Program-made: the position numbers and the translations under genes | Shown here: positions 45,980-55,171 of the stretch, piece after piece | How positions within the stretch are numbered: the first letter of the stretch is position 1 | Layout of the letters: each line of letters starts with the position of its first letter | NCBI RefSeq assembly: GCF_009762795.1 | Contig: NZ_CP046400.1 | Location: forward strand, 1,899,501 to 1,963,500 | Length of the DNA stretch: 64,000 nucleotides | From: Pseudodesulfovibrio cashew | Lineage (GTDB): Bacteria > Desulfobacterota > Desulfovibrionia > Desulfovibrionales > Desulfovibrionaceae | Direction of reading: 5' to 3' | Notes under the pieces: model-generated | Databases searched by the model: none | What the model was told of the DNA's origin: nothing | What the model saw: only the letters and a program-made list of their open reading frames with translations

Positions 45980-46644
45980 AAGGAAGCCGCCTTTCAGGCG
46001 GCGATTGATGGGTGAAGGGTTTCGCCCCTTTCGGGCCGACTTACTTTTGGGCTGGCGCGTCCAAAAGTAAGCAAAAGACGCGCTTTTTTGTGCTGCAGCG
46101 CGCTCTCGGGACCAAGAGCCGCTAACACGGCTTCCGCTGCCCGAAAAGCGAAAGCCTGCGGGCAGGCGCGCTTCGGGCTGCGCTTCAGCCGTGCCAAGCG
46201 GCTCTAAGCCCCGAGCTCGATGACTGGTCGTTGCCTGGGTGATCGGTAATTTGCCATGTGCGGCGACTTTCCTTAGCCCGCCTAGTCGCGCTGGTGCCCC
46301 GTGCGAATCAGAAAGAAGCAATTCGGCTCTTCGGCATTCCCTTCGGCGGGCTGCAGTCAGCCCCTTGCTCACGGGCCTAGAAGCTCACCAAACCGGTCGG
46401 CGGCTCCAGTGGAGGAACCCGCAGGGCTTCGGACGGCCTACGAACAATAAAGCTGGCAGAGCAGTCCACTCAACGTAGTCTGGAGCCGACCGGGTTGGAT
46501 GAGATTCTCGCCCGAGAGCACCGGGGCGGGGATGACCCTCCAAGCGCCTTTTCTTTCGTCTATTTCTTTTGGCGCAGCAAAAGAAATGGACCCCGCCGGG
46601 AGGGCCTGGAGGGTATTTGGGGCGCAGCCCCAAACCCGGCTCTC
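45980..46644 (-). repeat. Dispersed ~665-bp non-coding element, copy B (inverted)
   Basis: Reverse complement partner of the stretch at 11826-12490, closest over about 46030-46323. The shared parts include the GCCGCC...GGCGGC hairpin, the CTTACTTTTGG...CCAAAAGTAAG palindrome, the CTGCCCGAAAAGCGAAAGC and GTTGCCTGGGTGATCGG blocks, and the TTTCTTTTGGCGCAGCAAAAGAAA palindrome broken across copies. It follows the argC terminator. No gene is supported in it. Confidence 0.85.
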
Positions 46645-46886
46645 CGCGCGCGGCAAGCGCGATTCCCGGAGGGGGAGGAGCGGGACGCTCCAACATCGGC
46701 TCTTATCTCGCCACAGGCGAGATACCTGGAAGCGAGGGGCCGCAGGCCCCAAAGCTGGCTCTCAGGCTGCGCCGCAGGCGCTCCCCACCAATGCGCGAGG
46801 CCCCCGATGCGCATTGCATCGGAGGCCCCACATTCCCATTATCCTCAAATCCTGCTTCCTCAAACAGGATAGGAGAAACTATCTGA
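46645..46886. other. Hairpin-rich intergenic region 3' of nrdD
   Basis: Several GC stem-loops (GGGGCC-GCA-GGCCCC near 46740, CTCGCC-ACA-GGCGAG near 46715, and GGCCCCCGATGC/GCATCGGAGGCC at 46800-46835). The last could end nrdD transcription on the minus strand but has no T-run. No gene seen. Confidence 0.5.
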
Positions 46887-48944
46887 CTAATTGCACAGGC
46901 AGTCGCTGAACACCACTCGGTCGGCGTATTCGGCCTGTTTGCCCTTGTTCCACCGGGAAACCGGCCGGTAGTACCCGACAATGCGGGTGTAGACCTCGGC
47001 CTCCTCACCGCAGGTGGGGCACTCGAAGTGCTCGCCCAGCACGTAGCCGTGCTCCTTGCAGATAGAGAAGGTCGGGGTGACCGACACGTACGGAATCTTG
47101 GTCTTGGTGAACGCCTTGAGGATGAAGTTCTTGAGCGCCGCCGGGTCCGGGACCGCTTCACCCAGGAAGGTGTGGAAGACCGTGCCGCCGGTGTAGAGCG
47201 GCTGGAGCTGGTTCTGGTGTTCCAGGGCGTAGAGCACGTCGTCGGAGATGCCCACGGGCAGGGCCGTGGAGTTGGTGTAGTAGGGGGTGCCGTTGCCCTG
47301 GGCCTGGATGTCCGGGTAGAGCGCCTTGTCGATCTTGGCCAGGCGATAGCTGGTGCCTTCGGCGGGCGTGGCTTCGAGGTTGTAAAGGGAACCGGTTTCC
47401 TCTTGGAAGCGGGAGGTCAGGCGCCGCAGGTGGTTGAGCACCCGGCGCATGAGCCGCACACCGCCCTCGGTCTCGATGCCGCGGCCGATCAGGTTGAGGC
47501 ACGCCTCGTGGCCGCCGAGCAGGCCGATGGTGGAGAAGTGGCCCTTGTAGCCGTTCTTGAGATAGCGCTTGGACCAGGGGAACATGCCCGCGTCCAGGTT
47601 GTTGTTGATGACCTTGCGCTTGAACTCCAGGGAGTCCTTGGCCAGCTCGGCGTATTCGGAGATCAGTTCGAGGAAGTCGTCCTCGCTCTGGGCCAGGTAG
47701 GCGAGCTTGGGCAGGTTCAGGGTGACCACGCCGATGGAGCCGGTCAGGTCGCCCGCGCCGAACAGGCCGCCGGTCTTGGTGCGCAGCTCGCGCAGGTCCA
47801 TCTGAAGACGGCAGCACATGGAGCGCACGTCCTCGGGGTTGAGGTCGGAGCTGATGAAGTTCTGGAAGTAGGGCACGCCGTACTTGGCCGTGAGCTTCAT
47901 GAGCAGTTCGCCGATCTCGGACTCCCAGGGGAAATCCTCGGTGACGTTGTAGGTCGGGATCGGGAAGGAGAAAATGCGGTCGTGATAATCGCCTTCGAGC
48001 ATGACCTCGATGTAGGCCTTGTTGATCATGGCCATCTCTTCTTCGAAATCGCCGTAGGTCAACTCGTCGTCGTACTTGCCGCCGATGATGATCGGCTCGG
48101 AGGCGATGTGCTTGGGTGCCACCAGGTCGAAGGAGAGGTTGGTGAACGGTGACTGGCCGCCCCAGCGGGAAGTGGTGTTCAGGTTGAACACGAACTTCTG
48201 CATGCACTGGCGCACCTGCTCGTAGGTCAGGCCGTCCTGGCGCACGAACGGGGCCAGGTAGGTGTCCACGTTATTGAAAGCCTGGGCTCCGGCCCATTCG
48301 TTCTGGAGCGTGCCCAGGAAGTTGTTCATCTGACCCAGGGCGGTGTCAAAATGCTTGGCGGGACCGGCAGAGGCGCGGCCTTCGAGATTGAAGCCCTCCA
48401 GCAGCAGGTCGCGCAGGGACCAACCGGCGCAGTAGCCGGCCAGGCCGAAGGAAAGATCATGGATGTGGAAATAGCCGTGCTCGTGGGCAAGGCGGATTTC
48501 CTCGGGATACTTCTCCAAGGCGTAGCGCGCCTGGACCGTGCCGGACAGGTGCAGCATGAGCCCCTGGAAGGAGTGGGTCATGTTCGCGTTTTCGTTCACG
48601 CGCCAGTCGGCCTGATCAAGGTAGTTGTCGATAACTTCCTTGATGTCCAGGTAGGCCTCTTTCTGGCTGCGGAGCTGGCGGCGCTGCTCGCGGTAGAGAA
48701 TATACTTCTTGGCGATCTCGAACTGCCGGGACTCCATGAGAATCTGCTCGACCGTATTCTGGACATGCTCCTGCTCGGGGATGTCGATGGTGCCGAGTTT
48801 CTTCTCGACCTTGCCTGCGAGACGTTTGGCGAGGAGCGGGTCCTTGATCCCGCTGGCGGCGAGCGCCTTGAAGATGGCTTGGGCGATGCGGTCAGTTGAC
48901 CACGTTTCCAACCTGCCGTCGCGTTTCATTATCTGGCTTGGCAT
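46887..48944 (-). CDS. nrdD: Anaerobic ribonucleoside-triphosphate reductase
   Basis: 685 residues from ATG 48944 with AAGGAGG upstream. The N-terminal ATP-cone (QIMKRDGRLETWSTDRIAQAI) is the allosteric domain. The C-terminus has the zinc cysteines (CKEHGYVLGEHFECPTC) and RIVGYYRPV, where the Gly becomes the glycyl radical. This class III enzyme makes dNTPs without oxygen, activated by NrdG. Its first 53 bases overlap the 3' end of nrdG. The reductase typifies an anaerobe. Confidence 0.96.
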   Translation of the reverse strand: MPSQIMKRDGRLETWSTDRIAQAIFKALAASGIKDPLLAKRLAGKVEKKLGTIDIPEQEHVQNTVEQILMESRQFEIAKKYILYREQRRQLRSQKEAYLDIKEVIDNYLDQADWRVNENANMTHSFQGLMLHLSGTVQARYALEKYPEEIRLAHEHGYFHIHDLSFGLAGYCAGWSLRDLLLEGFNLEGRASAGPAKHFDTALGQMNNFLGTLQNEWAGAQAFNNVDTYLAPFVRQDGLTYEQVRQCMQKFVFNLNTTSRWGGQSPFTNLSFDLVAPKHIASEPIIIGGKYDDELTYGDFEEEMAMINKAYIEVMLEGDYHDRIFSFPIPTYNVTEDFPWESEIGELLMKLTAKYGVPYFQNFISSDLNPEDVRSMCCRLQMDLRELRTKTGGLFGAGDLTGSIGVVTLNLPKLAYLAQSEDDFLELISEYAELAKDSLEFKRKVINNNLDAGMFPWSKRYLKNGYKGHFSTIGLLGGHEACLNLIGRGIETEGGVRLMRRVLNHLRRLTSRFQEETGSLYNLEATPAEGTSYRLAKIDKALYPDIQAQGNGTPYYTNSTALPVGISDDVLYALEHQNQLQPLYTGGTVFHTFLGEAVPDPAALKNFILKAFTKTKIPYVSVTPTFSICKEHGYVLGEHFECPTCGEEAEVYTRIVGYYRPVSRWNKGKQAEYADRVVFSDCLCN

Positions 48945-49575
48945 GCTCGGGAGTCCTCCTTGGGGGAACATATTGTTGGATTTTCAGTTCATGGCCTTGC
49001 GGCAGATAGCTTCTGGCCGTGTCGATGTCTTCCTGGGTCAGACCGGGAACGCCTGTGATGCGGAAATAGAAAACGCCGGGATTGGCATCGGCGAGCGCGA
49101 AGATGCGCTCCATGTTGGCCTTGGCCGCCACCTCGGAGATGGCGTCGCCGGTCAGGGCCGGGTACATGGAGTAGGGACCCTTCACGTCCACGGCGAAGAC
49201 GTCGGCCAGCTTGTAGGCCATGAGGTCTTCGATCACTTCGGGGCGCATGCCGTTGGTGTCCACCTTGATGGGCAGGCCGAACTTCCTGATTTCGTACAGC
49301 AGTTCACCCACGCCGGGGACCGTGGTGGGCTCTCCTCCGGTGACGGTCACGCCGTCGAGCCAGCCCGCGCGATCGCGCAGGTACGCCTTGACGTGCCCTG
49401 CGTCGATGACGGGCACGGAGTGCATGTCCCAGGCGAGCTGGAAATTGTGGCAGGTGGGGCAGTGGAGGTTGCAACCGCCAAGAAAGATGATGCACGTGGA
49501 TCGCCCGGGCCAATCACACAGGCTCAGGTTCTCAAAACCGCGTACATAGCTCCAGACCCCGGCGGGTTCATTCAT
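48892..49575 (-). CDS. nrdG: Anaerobic ribonucleotide reductase activating radical-SAM enzyme
   Basis: 227 residues. GCNLHCPTCHN is the CxxxCxxC cluster motif that binds the [4Fe-4S] and SAM; GVTVTGGEPT and IKVDTNG are the usual radical-SAM strands. It makes the glycyl radical on NrdD. I start at ATG 49575 (GGAG upstream) because MNEPAGVWSYVRGFENLS leads straight into the domain. Its 3' end runs 53 bases into nrdD, with nrdG first, the reverse of the enterobacterial order. Confidence 0.93.
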   Translation of the reverse strand: MNEPAGVWSYVRGFENLSLCDWPGRSTCIIFLGGCNLHCPTCHNFQLAWDMHSVPVIDAGHVKAYLRDRAGWLDGVTVTGGEPTTVPGVGELLYEIRKFGLPIKVDTNGMRPEVIEDLMAYKLADVFAVDVKGPYSMYPALTGDAISEVAAKANMERIFALADANPGVFYFRITGVPGLTQEDIDTARSYLPQGHELKIQQYVPPRRTPEHAKPDNETRRQVGNVVN

Positions 49576-50239
49576 AATCCATAGCTCCCTGAGAAAAAAA
49601 GAAGTTCGCGCAAGGCGCGTTTCCGCCTCGCTCCGTCCGTCGCTCATGGTCCCCCGAGTGAGGTCGAATCGAGGCGCTTCGGGCTATATCCGCACGGGCC
49701 GGGAACAGCCGAAGCACGTCTCCAGAGATAGCCCAAGGATGGGATTTTGTACAGGGGGGATTTTAAAAATATTTGATGAATCAGGTGGATAATAGCTGTT
49801 TTGGTTGATTATCAGTAAATATCAAAGATGGGCAAAAGTTTTAAACAGACGAAGAAAGTGGGAGGGGGCAAGATATTTAACTTTTTTCTAGAGCTAGTTT
49901 AGAAATTTTATTTTTCGATTTCGGCGGGATCAGTTTTCGACAGGTGAGGTGTCGGAGCGCGGTGGAGGCAAGGGGGGCGGCGCGGGAAAAACGACTTACC
50001 ACAAGGGCTGCCGATAGGGAACAGGTTTTCGGGCGAATTCCACAGCGGAAATGAACAATATTGTAGTGAAACTGTTCCTTATTTGGCCAACCCCCGGCTG
50101 GCTTGGGTCGAGGGTTTGTCAACCGCATTAGAAGGGAAATTTTCGCGAAATTGAATTGTGGAATGTGGTGACTTGTATTTTTATAAAGTATTCAGTATAG
50201 ACTGAAAGCATAGACGCAAATTCAGCCTCGGAGGCATCC
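49576..50239. other. Intergenic region between divergent nrdGD and the DUF6765-like gene
   Basis: About 660 AT-richer bases, the most AT-rich between 49750 and 49920. It holds a candidate promoter near 50173-50201 for the plus-strand gene. I see no convincing NrdR box and no coding sequence. Confidence 0.5.
50173..50201 (+). promoter_or_regulatory. Candidate promoter
   Basis: TTGTAT and TATAGA with a 17-base spacer, about 40 bases upstream of the gene at 50240. The spacing is ideal; both boxes match only in part. Confidence 0.35.
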
Positions 50240-51310
50240 ATGCAGCTCGACATGCATTTCTATGGAACATATGCAGTGGCCCGCATTGCCGGGTTTACAC
50301 CGGAGTCGGCACTGACCGTGGCAACGGCAGCGCAGTTCGTGGATGAAGCGGTTTCCGCCACACCCATTGAGGTGGCCGAGCAGCGGTACATGCTGCCGGT
50401 GGTATCGGCTCACGCCATGCTGGAATTGGGCAAGAACTTCGATCTCATGGACCAGTGGAACGTGTGGGTCCCGTTCCACTTCCTGCCGGGCGGCATGGGC
50501 GACAATGCGGACGAGCGGCTGGTCTGCCTGTTGGGAGATCCCGGCAACGACGCCGTGGACGAGATCATCAGGTTTGCGCTGAAGGCCGGAGCGGAGGGGA
50601 AGCCCTATGCCCTGCACCTGCTGGGCATCGTCACCCATGTCATTCAGGACACGTATTCCCATTATGGTTTCTCGGGCATGGCTTCGGCCCTCAACGAGGT
50701 GAAGCAGGATACGCTCACGCCGCTCAATGTGGTTCGGCTCCAGGATTACATCAGTCGCAAGCTTGATACATTCTTCGAGCGTGTGGCCGCGTCCTTTGCG
50801 GAGGCCTCCAAGCTTGGGCACGCAGGAGCGGCGACCTTCCCGGACCGGCCCTACCTGAAGTGGGCCTTCGATTATGCCGTCCCGGGCGGACCGGACGTGG
50901 ACTACCTGGATGCGGAGCGGGACAACCCGGCGACTTTTCTGAAGGCCTGCACCCGGCTGCACGCTGTGTACAGCGCATACCTTGACGGGGCCACCAGGGT
51001 GGAGCAGGGACACCTGCCTTTTGAAGCGGGCGTGGCAGGCGAGATCGCGAACATCCTCGTGGAAGAGGGCACCAAGGAGGAGCGGTGCGGTTATTGGAGG
51101 CGACAGATCCAGGCGGGAGCACTTTTCCCGGAGGTGGCCGACGAGGACCGCGCACTGGTTTATTCCGCTCAGGGATGGGGCGTTCGGGCCATGCTGGACA
51201 ACCCGCTTGCCGTAACAACGGACGCCTACCAGTTCCATCGCGCGGCCGGAAAATATCTGGACAAGGTCCGGCTGGACATTCTTACGGCGCTTGGCATCCT
51301 GCTCGATTGA
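50240..51310 (+). CDS. DUF6765-like protein with phospholipase-C-like His/Asp sites
   Basis: 356 residues with CGGAGG upstream. The N-terminal LDMHFYGTYAVARIAGFTPESALTVA, split here by length, and the HLLGIVTHVIQDTYSHYGFSG segment have the His/Asp pattern of zinc-dependent phospholipase C/nuclease-like folds, and the whole fits DUF6765 as I know it. No signal peptide. Activity is not established. The neighbours do not give a clue. Confidence 0.7.
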   Translation: MQLDMHFYGTYAVARIAGFTPESALTVATAAQFVDEAVSATPIEVAEQRYMLPVVSAHAMLELGKNFDLMDQWNVWVPFHFLPGGMGDNADERLVCLLGDPGNDAVDEIIRFALKAGAEGKPYALHLLGIVTHVIQDTYSHYGFSGMASALNEVKQDTLTPLNVVRLQDYISRKLDTFFERVAASFAEASKLGHAGAATFPDRPYLKWAFDYAVPGGPDVDYLDAERDNPATFLKACTRLHAVYSAYLDGATRVEQGHLPFEAGVAGEIANILVEEGTKEERCGYWRRQIQAGALFPEVADEDRALVYSAQGWGVRAMLDNPLAVTTDAYQFHRAAGKYLDKVRLDILTALGILLD

Positions 51311-51498
51311 TCCTCCGGTCGGCACGAGGGCGGGGCAGGGAGTGAGGATGCCGGAAGTGTGGCGAGGCCATGCTTCCGGCATTGCTTTTGCTTGGGGTCC
51401 CGAAGCCGTCAAATTTCAGCCGCCGCCAACTCTCGCTGTATCGCCTTCCGGGTGTGACTCGCCGCGACAGGAGTGTGCGGCACGCAAAGGACAAGCCC

Positions 51499-51813
51499 AT
51501 GATGCGCCGGAAGGTTCTGGAAAAGATCAGGAAGCTGCATACGTTCAATGCGGCGCTCAAGGACGTTGCCCGGGGGACCGATCCCCTGGATATGCCTCAC
51601 CACCTGGAAGATGCTGCGTACCTGCTTCAGGCGGAATGTCTTGACCTGAGCGAACATCTGACCCACTACATCGGCTCCCGCATCTACCGCCAGGACTCGC
51701 GCGACGGCCATCCCAACTCCAAAGGGAGCCGGATCATCGCCGACCACCTGGCCGGGCGGGTTCGCGCCATGCTGTCCGATTGCGGCGGCCGGAACCTATA
51801 TCCATTATATTGA
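51499..51813 (+). CDS. Unknown 104-residue protein
   Basis: ATG at 51499 preceded by AAAGGAC. MMRRKVLEKIRKLHTFNAALK, then a helical domain with a His-His pair (MPHHLEDAAYLLQAE) and a C-terminus DSRDGHPNSKGSRIIAD. No family recognised. A longer upstream frame beginning at 51370 lacks a ribosome site. It stands alone between the DUF6765-like gene and the phosphoesterase. Confidence 0.6.
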   Translation: MMRRKVLEKIRKLHTFNAALKDVARGTDPLDMPHHLEDAAYLLQAECLDLSEHLTHYIGSRIYRQDSRDGHPNSKGSRIIADHLAGRVRAMLSDCGGRNLYPLY

Positions 51814-52018
51814 GTGGTGTCCGGCCCATTGCTCCGCGCACAAACGCGACGAGGTCTGCCGGAGGGAATCGGACTGGCAGGAAACATTTCGGAGCCATTC
51901 CGTTGCTGTGCGGAGAATAACGACTTTTTCGAAGCGATGTGCATCCGGTGCAGGCATTTGACAAGCGGCCTGTTAAAGATCATGGGAAAATGATCAAACC
52001 ACGGAGATTGCCCCCTTG

Positions 52019-53209
52019 ATGCTTATGTGGCTTACCATCGTCCTTACCGTCGCCACCCTGCTGACCTGCTATCTGGGTTGGCGGCTTATCAACCCCGCCC
52101 CCCTGACCCGCAAGTGGAAGCTTGTGGGGTGGGCACTGGTGGCCGTGCTGCTGTTCGGCCAGTGGCTGATCCGTTTCCTGGGGCGCGGCGCGCTTGAAGG
52201 AGAGTTGATGAATCTGGTCCAGTGGGTGGGCTATATCTTCCTCGGGCTGGTTTCCATCCTCGTTGTCCTCATGCTGGCCCGTGATTTTCCCATCCTGGTC
52301 AAGCGGGTTATGACCGTGCTGGAGACCCTGTTCGGACATCGGAGCCGCAGGCCCTATTTCATCAGACCCAATCGGGAGCGCCGTCGTTTCCTGCTGAACG
52401 CTTCCAACGCAGTCATTCTCACGGCCACCATGCCGATCACCGGCTACGGCATCTTCGAGGCACGGCGCACCCCGTCGGTGATCCACAACGACCTGCCGGT
52501 CCCGGACCTGCCGGAGGGGCTGGACGGCTTCACCATCGCCCAGATAACGGATACGCACATCGGCCCGACCATCCGGGGCGAATGGCTGCAGCGTGTGGTG
52601 AACGAGGTCAACGCGCTATCGCCGGACATGATCGTCCACACCGGCGACATGGTCGACGGCACGGTGGCCGCGCTCAACGGTGCGGTCGGGTCCCTCGGCG
52701 AGCTCAAGGCTCCCTACGGGACCTGGTTCTGCACCGGCAACCACGAGTATTACTCGGGAGTTCAGCCCTGGCTGCGCAAGATCCGGGAGCTCGGCATGAC
52801 CCCCCTGAACAACGAGCATCGGCTCATCGACACGGGCCGGGGGCGCATCCTGCTCGGCGGCGTCACGGACATCCGGGGCGGCAGCGTTTATCCGTCGCAC
52901 AAGTCCTCGCCCACACAGGCCATGGCCGACGCTCCTGAACACGACGTCTCCATCCTGCTCGCGCATCAGCCGCGTTCGGTCTTCGAGGCGAGCAAGGCGG
53001 GCTTCAACATCCAACTCTCCGGTCACACCCACGGCGGGCAATACTTCCCGTACACCCTCGCCATCCATCTCTTTCAGCCCTACGTGCGCGGCCTGCACCT
53101 GCATGAGAACACGCTGCTCTACGTGAGCATGGGCACCGGCTACTGGGGGCCGCCCGTACGTCTGGGCACCGAGCCCGAGATCACCCTGCACACCTTGCGG
53201 CGAGTCTAA
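52019..53209 (+). CDS. Membrane-anchored metallophosphoesterase (YaeI/YkuE-like)
   Basis: 396 residues. Four hydrophobic segments in the first 150 residues anchor it. The calcineurin-like domain follows: ITDTHIG, HTGDMVDG, GNHEYYSG, LLAHQP and LSGHTHGGQYFP give the five metal-binding blocks. Related proteins hydrolyse lipid phosphates such as UDP-diacylglucosamine; the substrate here is unknown. ACGGAG lies upstream. An in-frame TTG precedes this ATG. The gene converges with the C_GCAxxG_C_C gene. Confidence 0.88.
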   Translation: MLMWLTIVLTVATLLTCYLGWRLINPAPLTRKWKLVGWALVAVLLFGQWLIRFLGRGALEGELMNLVQWVGYIFLGLVSILVVLMLARDFPILVKRVMTVLETLFGHRSRRPYFIRPNRERRRFLLNASNAVILTATMPITGYGIFEARRTPSVIHNDLPVPDLPEGLDGFTIAQITDTHIGPTIRGEWLQRVVNEVNALSPDMIVHTGDMVDGTVAALNGAVGSLGELKAPYGTWFCTGNHEYYSGVQPWLRKIRELGMTPLNNEHRLIDTGRGRILLGGVTDIRGGSVYPSHKSSPTQAMADAPEHDVSILLAHQPRSVFEASKAGFNIQLSGHTHGGQYFPYTLAIHLFQPYVRGLHLHENTLLYVSMGTGYWGPPVRLGTEPEITLHTLRRV

Positions 53210-53727
53210 ACGCGGCTTGCCTCCGATGCTTTCCGAATCGCCGCCTCTCTTGCCTGGTCCATTTCAGCCAGCACATCGTAGAGCAGGCCAGCTCCGCTTC
53301 GAATGAGTTCCTCCGGCCTGCCGCTGCGGCGCAGGGCCGCCGCCTCTTTCGGGTCGTGAACGTTTTTAAGGCCGGACAGCCGGTCGCAGCGAGTGGAACC
53401 GTGCCTCTCGATGAAGCGGTCGAGGAAGAGCTGAACTCCCATTTTCATCTCGCGCCGTTCCGCCGCGATGGGGGCCGACGGACCGAGATGCAGCCCGATT
53501 ACGAGCACTGCGGCCGTGACAACACCGCAGGTTCCGCCCGGCAGGCCCATACCTCCGGCCAGGCCGCTGGCCAGGCGCATGGCGGTGGCAGCGTCAATGC
53601 CTTCGCCGGGGCAGAACGTGCAGGCAATGGCCTCCGAGCAGGAACCGCCGTCCTGGCCGCCGTGTTTCCCTGCTGCCTCCACCAGATGGTCCCGCGCAGT
53701 CGGATCATTGTTGTTCGGAGTAGTCAT
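53206..53727 (-). CDS. C_GCAxxG_C_C family redox protein
   Basis: 173 residues. Cysteines are at the family positions: GGSCSEAI near residue 30, a second in CTFCPG, then GGTCGVV near 67 and one in STRCDRL further on. Members of this family are small redox-active or metal-binding proteins of unclear role, common in anaerobes. It is led by an 18-base palindrome at 53745-53762, and MarR lies just upstream on the same strand, so it is probably the target of that repressor. Its 3' end overlaps that of the convergent phosphoesterase by 4 bases. Confidence 0.8.
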   Translation of the reverse strand: MTTPNNNDPTARDHLVEAAGKHGGQDGGSCSEAIACTFCPGEGIDAATAMRLASGLAGGMGLPGGTCGVVTAAVLVIGLHLGPSAPIAAERREMKMGVQLFLDRFIERHGSTRCDRLSGLKNVHDPKEAAALRRSGRPEELIRSGAGLLYDVLAEMDQAREAAIRKASEASRV

Positions 53728-53744
53728 GTTTGCCTCCAGAGTAG

Positions 53745-53762
53745 TATTTGCCTAGGCAAATA
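53745..53762. promoter_or_regulatory. MarR operator, copy 1 (perfect dyad)
   Basis: TATTTGCCTAGGCAAATA is a perfect 18-base palindrome, 18 bases upstream of the C_GCAxxG_C_C start. Its core recurs upstream of the MarR gene at 54229. Confidence 0.75.
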
Positions 53763-53777
53763 AATGGGCCGCTCACA

Positions 53778-54212
53778 TCAGCGGCTCAGGTTGCCCAGGA
53801 TGGTTTGCAGATTGGTGATGAGTGAGCTCACGTCATTCTGGTCCAGGCCGTCGAAGAACTCTGCCTTGGCTTCGATCAGGTCCGGGAGATGCTCATTGAT
53901 CAGCGCCTGCCCCTGTGGGGAGACCGACACCACATGACTGCGCCTGTCTTCGGGGTGGCGGGTCTTGACGGCCAGCCCCAGAGATACCAGGCCATTGACC
54001 TGCCGGGTCACGTTGGGGTGGTCGTTGGCCAGGGGGTCGGCCAGGTCGCCTAGCGTGGGCGTTCCCTTTTCGGCTATCCGAAGCAGCAGCTCCCATTGCT
54101 CCGGGCTGATATCCAGACCTTTTTCCGCGAAATGCTGCACCACGCGGATACGCAACAGGCGGCCGACACGGTAGATAAGATAGCTCGCGGTTTGCTCGAT
54201 GTCGTATTGCAT
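53778..54212 (-). CDS. MarR-family transcriptional regulator
   Basis: 144 residues starting at ATG 54212 (AAGGGAA upstream). The winged helix reads ISPEQWELLLRIAEKGTPTLGDLADPL, then NDHPNVTRQVNGLVSLGLAVKTRHPEDRRSH, split by length. The DRRS wing is the hallmark. It should bind the TTGCCTAGGCAA palindromes in front of itself and of the next gene, and so control the C_GCAxxG_C_C protein and itself. The ligand is unknown; redox or electrophile sensing is one option. Confidence 0.92.
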   Translation of the reverse strand: MQYDIEQTASYLIYRVGRLLRIRVVQHFAEKGLDISPEQWELLLRIAEKGTPTLGDLADPLANDHPNVTRQVNGLVSLGLAVKTRHPEDRRSHVVSVSPQGQALINEHLPDLIEAKAEFFDGLDQNDVSSLITNLQTILGNLSR

Positions 54213-54228
54213 GTGTTTCCCTTCTTTT

Positions 54229-54244
54229 ATTTGCCTAGGCAATC
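54229..54244. promoter_or_regulatory. MarR operator, copy 2
   Basis: ATTTGCCTAGGCAATC shares the 12-base core TTGCCTAGGCAA with copy 1 and lies 17 bases upstream of the marR start. Confidence 0.7.
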
Positions 54245-54282
54245 ATATTTGTGATTTCATGTCAAGATGGGTGAAATTGAGG

Positions 54283-54332
54283 TTGACTCGCTGGTCAATA
54301 TGGTCTAATTGGAATTTTGGTCCAACCAATTT
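54283..54332 (+). promoter_or_regulatory. Promoter and LldR/FadR-type operator of the hydroxy-acid operon
   Basis: TTGACT at 54283 with a -10 candidate near 54304-54311, then TTGGT-CCA-ACCAA at 54317-54329, a perfect dyad of the kind bound by LldR-like GntR regulators. It is well placed to block the promoter of the regulator at 54459. Confidence 0.55.
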
Positions 54333-54458
54333 GCGCAGCCGTGAGGTGTCGGCACACGCAGTATTGCGAGGATCTGGTCCGGGCGCGGCGGTTCACATGA
54401 AACGAGGCCTAAGAAAGAACCTTCGTGCCCGGACCTCGACCGTAGCGAGGTGGCGGAA

Positions 54459-55151
54459 ATGGACGTCAAGCCGATAGCCAGAAAGAATATTTATGAAGAT
54501 ATCGTCATCCAGATTCGTGGGATGATCGATCGCGGCGAATTGGCTCCCGGAGACAAGCTGCCGCCCGAGCGCCGTCTGGCCGAAATGTTTTCCGTGTCCC
54601 GCAATACCGTGCGGGAAGCCATCCGAACCCTTGCCGAAAAGAACGTTCTGGAAAGCCGTCAGGGCGCGGGCACCTTTGTCCGCGTGTCCGACGGCGATAG
54701 CTTTGCGGCCTCCTTTGCCGGAGCCATCCTCCGGCGCAGGCCGGAGCTGCGGGACGTGTTCGAGGTGCGCAAGCTGATCGAGCCGGAGATCGCGGCCATG
54801 GCCGCGCGCAACGCCTCGCCCAGCCAGATTACCCGCATGGAGGCCATCGTCGGCGAGCAGGAGCGGGCGCTCCTGTCCGGCGAGCCGGGCAGGGCGTATG
54901 ACCAGGAACTGCACGAACTCCTGGCCGAGGCTTCGGGCAACGAAGTCATGCGGGCTATGGTCGTGGCCCTGCACGACGAATTCACCCAGAGCCGCGCCGA
55001 GGGGCTTCAGTCTCTTGAGCGGCAGGCCGCTTCCCTGGCCGCGCACCGGGCCATCGTGGACGCCGTGACCGGCGGCCACGTCATGCAGGCTGAGAAGGCC
55101 ATGCGGGAGCATCTCGAAGAAGTTGAAGCAATTGTCTTTGCTGACAAATAA
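54459..55151 (+). CDS. GntR-family regulator, FadR/LldR-like
   Basis: 230 residues. The N-terminal winged helix reads DIVIQIRGMIDRGELAPGDKLP, then PERRLAEMFSVSRNTVREAIRTL. The C-terminal all-helical FCD domain (FEVRKLIEPEIAAMAA, then HELLAEASGN) binds small carboxylates in relatives such as LldR. I start at ATG 54459, with a GAGGTG-like site. It heads a plus-strand operon with an FMN hydroxy-acid oxidase, TauE/SafE and MATE genes. Control by lactate or another hydroxy acid is an inference. Confidence 0.88.
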   Translation: MDVKPIARKNIYEDIVIQIRGMIDRGELAPGDKLPPERRLAEMFSVSRNTVREAIRTLAEKNVLESRQGAGTFVRVSDGDSFAASFAGAILRRRPELRDVFEVRKLIEPEIAAMAARNASPSQITRMEAIVGEQERALLSGEPGRAYDQELHELLAEASGNEVMRAMVVALHDEFTQSRAEGLQSLERQAASLAAHRAIVDAVTGGHVMQAEKAMREHLEEVEAIVFADK

Positions 55152-55171
55152 ACCCCGTATCGGGAGGAATA

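Noticed and set aside
49640..49760. Possible tRNA-like stretch (GGTCGAATC) upstream of nrdG
   Set aside because: No cloverleaf or acceptor stem could be formed.
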